DNA of 64,000 bases from Verrucomicrobiota bacterium. Lineage in GTDB: Bacteria > Verrucomicrobiota > Verrucomicrobiia > Opitutales > UBA953. Shown here in pieces: positions 53,650-63,700 of this stretch. The translations under genes and the position numbers were made by a program. The notes under the pieces are model-generated. The model saw only the letters and a list, made by a program, of their open reading frames with translations, did not search any database and had not been told where the DNA came from. The stretch covers positions 124,001-188,000 of the forward strand of contig SUVQ01000002.1 in NCBI GenBank assembly GCA_015061905.1. Reading direction: 5' to 3'. Each line of letters begins with the position of its first letter. Positions within the stretch are counted from its first letter, which is position 1.

Positions 53650-54744
53650 ATGAAGAACCTCACAGTAAGAAAAAACCGAAAGAAAAAATACTGCGTCCAA
53701 GTCATGAATGACGGGAAACGGACGTACAGATATTACTACACAAAAGAAGAGGCGATAGCCCAACTTGACAAAATAAAGGGCAACAAACTTTTAGGACTTG
53801 CCCCCGAGATTGCCGCAGAAACAGTGGTTTGTCTTCAAAAGCTCGACGGCAAGGCGACGCTTTCGGAGGCGGTAGAGTTTTTTCTCAAAAACGCGATTAC
53901 GGACACGGAAGCTCCGGTTATTTCCGTCGCGACGAAGCAATTTGTCAAATGGCTCGAAGAAAGCGGTCGCTCGAAAAGCCACGTCCGCACCACAAGTATT
54001 CACTTAAAAGCATTCACCGAGGAATTCGGAGATAAAGTTCCGTCCGTAATCACAACGCTCCGCATGAGTGAATGGATAAAAAAACTATCCGCGGACCACA
54101 AGCACAGCCCGAGAACAAAGCTCAACCAAATAGGAACCGCGAAGAATTTCCTTGGCTGGGCAAAAACACAAGGGTGGATTAATTCCGTTCCCGCAGTTGA
54201 TGAACGTATTTTACCGCGCCAAGAAATCAAGGAGCCGGAAATCTACTCCGCAGAAGAAGCTCGAGCATTCTTTTCGTTGCTTGAAGAGCAATTTCCGCAA
54301 CTCATTCCGCATTTTGCCGTCCGTGCATTTCTTGGGTTGCGCACATCGGAAGCTGAACGCCTCTCATGGGACGACATTGATATGGAAAACAAAATGCTCC
54401 GTGTCCGAGCCAAAAAGACAAAACTCGGCATTGCTCGGACTCTCGACGAAGACCTTGTCCCGCCGACAGCATTTGCTTGGCTTAAAGCGTATCGCGAAAA
54501 CGGAGTATTCAAAGTAAGCAAACACTACGCAGAAAAACTCGCGAAAACGTTCCCGATGAAAAAGAACGCTTGGCGTAAAACCTTTGCAACGATGCTAACG
54601 TCGCTCCGAAAGAACCAACAGGAAACGATGTATGCCACCGGGCATACATCGCTATCCACGTTGAAAACACACTACGCGGGAGCAAAGCAGGCGAAGCGTG
54701 AAGCCGAAGCGTATTTTGCTATTCTTCCTCGGAATCTTCCGTAA
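53650..54744 (+). CDS. int: Tyrosine recombinase / integrase of the element
   Basis: This 364-residue site-specific recombinase has an N-terminal arm-binding region (about 1-60), a SAM-like core-binding domain (about 70-170) and a catalytic domain. Catalytic residues are Arg in FLGLRTSEAERLSW, Arg in NAWRKTFATML, His in GHTSLST and the nucleophile Tyr in TLKTHYAG. The usual first His of HxxR is replaced (Asn/Ala-Trp-Arg), a variant seen in some phage integrases. The start has the ribosome site GAGG in front. Its 3' end overlaps the giant gene tail-to-tail by 26 bases. Confidence 0.94.
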   Translation: MKNLTVRKNRKKKYCVQVMNDGKRTYRYYYTKEEAIAQLDKIKGNKLLGLAPEIAAETVVCLQKLDGKATLSEAVEFFLKNAITDTEAPVISVATKQFVKWLEESGRSKSHVRTTSIHLKAFTEEFGDKVPSVITTLRMSEWIKKLSADHKHSPRTKLNQIGTAKNFLGWAKTQGWINSVPAVDERILPRQEIKEPEIYSAEEARAFFSLLEEQFPQLIPHFAVRAFLGLRTSEAERLSWDDIDMENKMLRVRAKKTKLGIARTLDEDLVPPTAFAWLKAYRENGVFKVSKHYAEKLAKTFPMKKNAWRKTFATMLTSLRKNQQETMYATGHTSLSTLKTHYAGAKQAKREAEAYFAILPRNLP

Positions 54745-57700
54745 TTTTATCGACAAGACGCATAATTGATTTTGCACCGCCGAAAGACTTGCAGAACTCA
54801 ACAAACGCGTCCTTACCCTCGACTTCTTCGTCGCCAAGCATTGAAACCGCCTTTGCCGTGTGCGTTCCCGTATTGAGCAAAATCGAAACGGACGGAAGCG
54901 AGGCGGCAACAGCCGCAGGACGACGCCCCGGCATTTCGGCATCAAACGCCCAATTTGCAATGCGCCGACCGACATCCTCAATGTTCATCAAATCGAACGC
55001 GACAAATGCAATCGTTGATCCGTAAAGTCCGCCTCCGACCGTCGCGGCACCGAGTTCCCACAGATTCAGCTTTTCCCAAAATGTCGACTCATCGTCATCG
55101 TCTCCTGAAAGAGCGATGAAAACGCTCTGCATCACGAAATCGGAAAACGCGCCAAACAACAAGTGATACGCCACCACGGATTTTAATGCTCTTTTCCAAC
55201 GTTTCGCGCTTTTCAAATCAGATGCAAGATCCGAAAGCACACGAGATTCGTTCCCGAACGCTTGATCGTTCATCGACTTAAACTGCCCGAGGATCTGCCC
55301 GGACAAGCCGGTGTCGCGTTGGAGACGCGTTTTATTCATCACGCGACGCGTCTGTTGCGTTTTTTCCGTCAGCGCTATCATGTCATTCATTGCTTTTTCA
55401 TGCGCTTGCGCATCGGACATACCTTTCCGCAGATTTTGTGCATAGAACATCCGATAAAAGCCGACGCCGCAGGTCATAATCGGAACAGCATCTCCAAAGC
55501 GCACTCCGTAAAGCGATGCGTTTTTCAGCTTTTTGAAAAGACGCTTCGTCGCACCGGGAACGCCCGTTCCCGCGCCTCCGCGCAATGCCTCTTGTTCAAC
55601 AAAACGGGCGGCTTCTTCGTATCGAGCCCGGAACAACGGATCGCGAACCACGCGCAACAGGTCTTTCATATACTGCCCTCCCCACAGCGTTCCCCACACG
55701 GCATACGTCATTGCGGCCGTCGTTGCGCCCACTCCGAACGGAGATTCCGCCGCATAGGTTCCGCCACCTGACATTTGACGAATCGGCGTAAAGAGATTCC
55801 CAGCGAGAGCAAGCACAGTTGACGTTCCCGCGACGAAACGACCCATACGGGAAGCCTCGCCCTGTTGCGACGGCAAAGCCAAAATATCTGCAAGATGATC
55901 CTTGAATCCTTTCACGTCGCTATAAGCCACACGAGCATTTCGCACGTCGGAAATTGCGGCATTGCCCATGAACCGTTCCGCATCACGATGAACCTCGGCA
56001 TAAGCAATCGTATGAAGCGTGTTTTCCATTTGCTCAAAAACGACCTCGGCGAATTTGCGATTCGCATCAAGCTCGGCGACGTTAATCGTGCGGCTTTGAA
56101 ACCGGCGACCCACGGGAAGCATAATAGCTCCGGACTTAGCAGTTATCCCCGACGCGTGCGCTTTCGCCTCGGACTTTAACCGAAGCGGATAATAATCCGT
56201 TTCCCCGAACGGATCATACATATCAAATCCGTAAACTTTGCGATAAGCCTCGTTGAGTTGCGGGAGAATCTCTTTCCACCGAACAGACCACGCGGTTTTG
56301 AGCTTCCAAAGCACACCTCCCTTGTGCGTTTTCAGAAACGTTTCTAACTCACCTCCGTCTTTTGCCTGCTTAATGTATGCCTTGCGGGAAAGTAAAGCAC
56401 CTTCCGATTCTTCCGAAAACATTGCCGGGTGTAGCAACGGTGCCTGAAAGCTCTTTTGCCGAGCAGACATATAAAGATGCAACGCGTGCATCGCCGTCAA
56501 CCCGTCATCGGTTTTTACGCCGCTCCGAGACGTGCGGTCAAACTTTGCAAGTTCCGGCACGACAACTGTCGAAAGCTCGGCAATTTTTGCCTGCCATGCT
56601 TTTCCGAAAATCTCCCGCATCGTGCGAATCTGCCAATCATGTTGAGCAATCACGAGGCGGTCATACTCGGAGGCAGCGTCCGAAAAACGACGCTCAAAAT
56701 CATCGACAAACGCAGAAGCCTTTTCCCAAAGTTCGCCCTTTGCGTTTTTAATCCAACCGCGCAAGCGGTCTCCAAGACTAAGCCCGTTCTGCGACGTTGC
56801 GTTTTCTTTCACGGACTGCGTCGTGCTCTTGTCGGCGGGCTTTGCATGAGGATTTGCTTTCAGTGCCTCGACAAAAAATGTTGCACGTTGCTCCACGTCC
56901 GCCCGGCGTTCCCGCAAATCGGAAACCTGTTCTAAAAATGCCGTATCGCGCTCCGCGAGTATCGTCCAAAACGCCATATCCAACATTTCTGCCGACATAT
57001 GCTTTGCCCCGCCAACCATTTGCAATGCCTGCAATTTTGCGGTTGTGTGGTCGTCTCGGTTTTCAAGAGATTCCAAACGGTCGATTTCCGCCTGCACTTC
57101 CTCGAAAGACTTTTCCCACCAAGCGTTCCCGACTTCGCGCAACTGATTCGCAAGAACTCGGAAACGCGCAGAATAGTAGGACGCATCATCATCTGTCCGC
57201 TCGTCCAATTTCGGGAGCGAGGAAATCAATCCGCGCAACCGACCGGAAAGATACGGAATGTTCGCCTCCGCTTCGCGAGTGCTTGCTGTCATAAATAGCT
57301 TGTAAGCCTTGCCGAGTGCGTCGCGAAGCGTGACGGCACCACGCAACGCAGAAAGAGCATTCGCCACCGAGAAGCCGCCGCCCCGTTTGAGCATGTCTTT
57401 CACAAACTCTTCCGCGCCCTCTTTGAAAACTTCGGTAAACGTTCCCGCAGGGGCTACAACGTCACGGAAAAGCAACGCCTCCTCACGGAGCTTATTGCGT
57501 TCTTCATTCGCCTCACGGCTTTCCTCAGAGGAAAGCGTTTTACTGTGCAGTTTTTCGGTAATCGCATCCGCCTGCGCGTCCAAATCATCGGCACGTCGTT
57601 CTGCCGACAAAACGATGAATTTTAGCACAGCGGCGGGATTCGTCGCTCCGTCTTCGACATCGGCGTTATAATCGACACCGCGCAGTCCCAATGCACGCGC

Positions 57701-60700
57701 CGTGTTTCTCCATGCAGACACAAGGACACTCGTCGCCACGCGACGGGCAATCATGGACGGGTCTTCTCCCTCAAATCCTGCAAGCGCGGCTTTTTCCGAC
57801 CGTTGTGCTCCTGCGCTTTCCGCCTCAATTCGGGAACCGACAGCGCGATCTTTTACCATGTTCATTCCCGCAACGAGCATCTCGTTTTGGACAGAAATCG
57901 CCGCTTCCACCTCGGTAAGCAAATCTGCCGCGTTCGCACGAAGAACATTTGCGGCATCGCCTGTGCCGGCGAACTCTTTCGTCGAAACCTGTCGGCGGAG
58001 CTCTCGGAGTTTTTCCGTCGGCAATGCCGCATCTTCGGCTTCGGCAATTATTGCATCAATTACGGTTTCCCGTGACGAATCTCGCGGCATGAAGCGAGAT
58101 TGCGCCGCCTGCAAAATCACGCGAGGAAACGCCATAGCGCGTTCATGCAACGTTTTTGCAGATTTACCCATTGATGCCTTTGCCCCCTGCGCACGTTGCA
58201 GAGCTACGCCGAGAGCTTTCGTTGCATCGCTTACACTTGAGGGAACATCAACGCGGGAACGTGCCATGCGTTCTGTTTCGTCTTGGATTCTGCCGCGAGC
58301 CATGCGCTCAACGGAAACACCGTTTGCCATTGCGTCCGCCGCGACAGCGTGAACGAACCGTTCCGTGACTGCACGGTTCGCTTCAATCGCCGCAGTATTT
58401 GCGGCATCCGCACTCATTGAATTTTTGATCAAACCACGAGCTTTCGCTACGCGGAAAAGATTGAACGCACGATTAATCGCCCCGATACGTTCCCACTCCG
58501 GAAGTTCCTTTAGCCACGCCGGCAAGCGAACATTTTCCTTGCCGGATTGAATCATTTTAGAAGCAAGAGCCACGGCATACGCCATTCGAGCCAATTCCTG
58601 CTCGTGAGTATCCGCCGCGCGATAAGCGCGGGAATGACGTTCCGGATTGACGTCCCCGCCCGAAACGGTAGCATTGCCAACGAAGTTCCGGTTTGGACCG
58701 CCCAATGCCATAAGGTCATTAGAGGGATACGCGTTCGCCCTCCAAACCGGAGCTTCTTTTTTGTATGTGTTATTACGGATCGGATGCCCATTTCCGACAT
58801 CGTAAAAATCTCCAGCTTCTGATTTCTTCAAGTAAATCAAAACCTTATCCGCACTTCCGGATTCCCCTCTTAGTCTCGCGACAAGATCAAACCCGCCATT
58901 GCGACGACGATAAACCTCTACGACGTTTTCAATTGTGCGCTCCACAAATTCCTGTGCGCTACTCGCCCCCACTTTTGCAAGTTCGTCCTTGTGTTCACTC
59001 CAAATGTGCTCATACGCATCATCGTCGCAAACAATCTTTCCTCGAAGCTCGGGAACAGCCGCCGTCACGGATTCGGGAATCGTCCATTCATTCTCTCCGA
59101 TTTTTGCAAAGTGATTCGCCAAGCTCCAACGAATATCCGGATTGCTCGCATCAAACGTTCCCGCGTTGTCCGTAGCCGATTTAATTTGCTCGGGAAGGAA
59201 AACAATTCGGAAATCATCAGAAAACGTTCCAACAGGAATAAATCCGTCATATCCCAAAACTTCAATAATTCCGCGCAAGGCATCTTCCTGCCCCCACACC
59301 GAAAACAATTCTCCGATAATGTCCGAGTCAGATGTTTGGGAGTAATTCTTACGCGTCGAAAAGATAGCTTCGACAGCTTCATTTAGTGCGTTCTCATACC
59401 ACGATTTTCCCGGATAGCCTTTACTGCTAATCGCATAATCCGCAACCGTGTCTCCATGCGGGTCGATAAAACGAATCACACGCTTCAAATCTTCCTTTGT
59501 GATTTCATTTTTCGCCGGATGAAGCGGGTTCTTTAAGTTAAGGAACACGGAAAATACGTTCCCGCCGAATCCGGACGCGTATTCCTCGTCAGTGGTAAAA
59601 TAAAATCCCCGCCCAAGCATCGCGCCGTTCCGCATCGTAAACTCGTGCGAAAACGCATTAAAGCTCGCTTTACTTCCGTGATACACCACCAACGGCTCAC
59701 CGTTCTCGTCAACCACTTTGGAAACGTTGAAAAACGTGTTGACGTAATCCCGCACCTCGCCGATACTACCGCCGAAGCTCGATGCGGGGATGCGCTTGGA
59801 TTTCGATTCAAGCCTTCCCACTGAACCGTCGAGCTTTTTTATTTCATCAAGCTCAACGCTATAGAGCTTGTTTCCGGTCGTGTTTTTTACCGTAAGCACC
59901 GCAACGACATGGTGCCCATCGAGATAAAAAGGCGAGAAAAATCGAAATACCGACTTTACGTTAGCATCTCCGTCGTCGTCCTCAAACTCGCCAAGCAAAA
60001 CGGCGTTTTCATAAAGACTCGCGACTTTAGAAACAGCAAAGTTGTGTTGATCGAAAGAGAACCCGTTTTTGACAGATTTGTCTTTTGCACGACCGCTAAG
60101 AAGCTTGTCTCGTTGCGTCGAATTAATCTGTGCAACAATCCCCGTCTGCGTGTTCACAAGGTCTTTCCCGGCAATCTTCATCAACTTTGTTTTGGCATCC
60201 GCATCACGAGTTTTTTCACTTACGAATGTAAACTTCGCAAGGCGCTCCCAATCGCCGAACCATTTCTTAAACGCCTCCGTGCGCACCTGCACCCATTGGC
60301 GCGGGTTCAGATTCGACGGCTTGCCGTTCGGAGCTTTCAGCCACGTCCCGTTTGCCTTGGCTTCCGCCTCAATCCTCTGCGCTTCTGCGTCCCCGCGAGA
60401 GAACCCTCGTCTCCTGCTCCAACGCTCATCGTCCTTGCGTCGCGTTTCTTCCGCATCGTCCCATCCGCGCAGGAACAAACGAAAATCCGCCGCTGTTTTG
60501 TCTTGATTGGAAAGAATCCATTTGAGAACATCCGCAGTCGAAGTCGCAGGAGCTTTGACACTCGAATGCGCCGAAATTGCTTTCGGTAGCCGTGCAGTCA
60601 TGCCATCTGTAGCTTTTTTACCGAGCTTGAACGCCGCTTTTAAGACACTTTCGGATTCTCCGGATGCAGTCGTTTCAGTCCACGCGTTCAAGCTCGCTTT

Positions 60701-63700
60701 TTTTATGGAATTTACGGCTTTCACGCGAAGCGAATCTTCACCGGTGCAAGTCACGGACACATAAAACGGTGTCCCATTAAAGTCCACGACCCCTCCAAAG
60801 CTCCCGTGCCGAATGCCTTTGAACTCCCTGTAAAATTCCTCGGCATTCGCAAAAAACTCCGGCAGTTTTAAGACAAAATCCAACGCCCCATCCCGGAATT
60901 TACTCTTCACGTTCGGCATATGTTGAAGAATATTTGCAATTCCGTTTGATGTGATTTCGACAACGCGTCCGTCGGGCAAATCCACTTCTCGATTTCCTTC
61001 CGGAATTACCGCGAGCATTTTTCCTGCAAGAGCACGACGAGCAGACGTAGCGGCGGTTTCACACCAAGCGTCCGCCGCTTTTCGAATTTCCTCCGAAAGC
61101 ATTCCTGTGACGGAAACTTTATTGTTTGCCTCGATTCGTTCTGCAACTTCGCGCGGGGACTTTCCGTCGGGAATGTCTCCCGTTCTGTTCATCGCGGCAG
61201 CTGCCGCTGAATAGCGTTCCCAATTTATCGGAGTAAGCCCGACAACGTCCACGCGCTGATTGTCAGGAAGCACCGTTTCGGTCATCTGCATATTTTCGGA
61301 GTTGTAGGGAGTTCTATGGGGTTTTAGCAAACTTTTGCCCGAATGTGCTGATGTGTCGAAATGGGCTCCTCCCTCAGCTTCCGCATAGTATCGGCGAGCA
61401 GAATCCGTGATTTCGCTTTCAACGGGACCGCCGCGTAAATCGCCTTTCATCTCTCCGTCCAAAAATCCTTTCATAAGCTCGCGAACGGCGTCATGAGCAT
61501 CGCCCGTTTTTTCGTTCCCGCGAAGCTTTTTGAATGCCTTTCCGAACGTTTTCTGCAATCCGTCCCACCAAGAACGCGACTCTTTGTTAAGTCCGTTCAG
61601 AAAGTCTCCCTCGAACTCATTCTCAAACATGAATGCGCCGATTTCGTCGGAAATTTCGTCAAAGCTCACACCGGACTTTCCGGCGTAGTCCTGCGCAATC
61701 TGTTCCCGCAACCAACGCGGAGCATTGCGAACGTAGCTTTGCATTTGCTTGTAAAGCTCCGGAGCCGATTGTTTCGCCCATGCCCATGTCGCGTGCCACA
61801 CAACCTCGTGTAAGCCCGTGCCGACAAACGCATCATCGGCAATCCAAACTTTCCCGGAAGCGTAAGCCCCGTTGATTTCTCCGCGAGCAATAGCCGCCTG
61901 TGCCTCTGCGGAAGCCCATGCGGGAATCCCACCCAACTGCACTTGCGTTCCCGCAAAAATCTTTCCGAGCATTGTTTGCATTTTCCCGCGTTGCTCATCG
62001 GTAAGCGTCCCGAGCGAACGCCGGTTCTGCGTTCCCGCAAAATACGCCAACCGCATAAAACGTTCATAATTCGTGTCCGGACGAGCCAACGTCCCGACGT
62101 GCTGAAAGCCGTAGTAAAGCACACGCGCCGCTCGAGTCTTTGCGTTCGTGCGCGTTTTCAGATTAGCATCGCAACCGGCGGCATAGGCATCAAGGAACGA
62201 AAGGAACTCAAATGCGCTCGTGCAACGTTTCGCGATACCGTTTAGCGCGGCGATAACGTTTTCATCTGCGCCCTCTGCATCTTCTCCCATAAAAACGGCG
62301 CGAAGCTCTTTTGAAATGTCCGCATCACCCATCTTCGGAGAAGACTCCAAAAACCGCCCTACAAGCTCGCCTAAATGCTCACGCGACAAAGTAGCCGGAT
62401 TTACATCAACGCCGCCATTACCGGGCAACGTCGCATTAGCGAAAGCATCCTGCTCTGCTTCTTTGCCCTGCAATTGCTCTACACCCTCGTTGAGTTGCTT
62501 ATCGGTTGCCGCTTTGAATTTATCAACCGCTTCCTTGACCTGTTCGCCGGCAACTTCCGATGCGGCATCGAGCAAATCGAGAGCTTCACGCATTTTTGAG
62601 GAAACGGATTTGCCACCGTTAATCGAACGCAAAAACGCATCTTTTTTCTTTGTGTTCCACGCACGATCGTAAACCTCCGTTGCGTTCCCGTTTTCGTCCA
62701 CCGTGGGAATCATTGCTCGATGAACAAAAGCCTGCATGTCGGCGGTAAGTTTCCCGTCGCCGCCGAATGCTCGACCGTCGGACGCATTATCAATTGCCGC
62801 CATTACCTCAAGCGTTGCTTTTCGGGCATAAGCATTCTTTGCTTCGGCAATAAAGATTTGTTCCGCTTCCGCACGAGATTCGGGAGATGCTCCCGAACGA
62901 CGCACTGCGGCTTCGACTGCTTTGCGGTGATCGTGCCATTTTACCCCGCGAGCCATAGCTTGCCCGCCCAATGAAATTGCAAAAACGCTCGCCGCTAAAT
63001 CGAACCCGTCTTTTCCGAAAGACGAATCCCACAAAGAATTTACGGCTCCGCTCTGCCAGTCGCCGTCAATTGCCCATTGCGTAGCTCCGCCCTCCAGCGC
63101 GGACTGCGAAAGCTCCGTTCCCATTTCGGATGCAAACGTTCCCGCAAAAGATTTCACCTCCCGTGCAGATTTTTTCCAAAGTGTTTTCGGCAAAAACAAA
63201 TCCGCCAAATCAGAGTTCGACACCTCGGAAAGACTTTTAACGACGCGTTCCGTGCTTTCTCCGAAAAGCCCCTGCGTGAAACGCGTAAAACCCCGACTGG
63301 CAACCCCAAGCAGACGTGAAACCGGTATTGCCTCCAATGCCGCGCTTCCTACGCCTGCAAATTTTCCTGCGGAGACAGCGTCCAAGGCTGTTGCACCGCC
63401 TGCCAAAGCCGCGTTTGCCGTTCCCGCATAAGAATCCGCACCGTAGCGAGCCATCATCGCCGGTGTCGCCCAACCGTAAGTTGCAATAGATGCTCCAATC
63501 CACATCAAATTTTCCGTAATGCTCGGTAAATTATCCGCGGTCCAGTCCCCTACCGCGTTCCCGTCTTCAAATTTCTTCGCATAATTCGACAAAACAACGG
63601 AACGTGCTTGAGCGACATCTGCCGTCTCTTCGCCGATTTTGCGGTATTCCCGCGTCAGCGCGAGTTTTTCCTTATCGTTCAATTTATGATACTTGCCCGG

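Noticed and set aside
57309..62672. Plus-strand open frames opposite the giant protein (for example 57702-58352, 62220-62672)
   Set aside because: All are antisense to a continuous frame of more than 9 kb and show no domains or ribosome sites.
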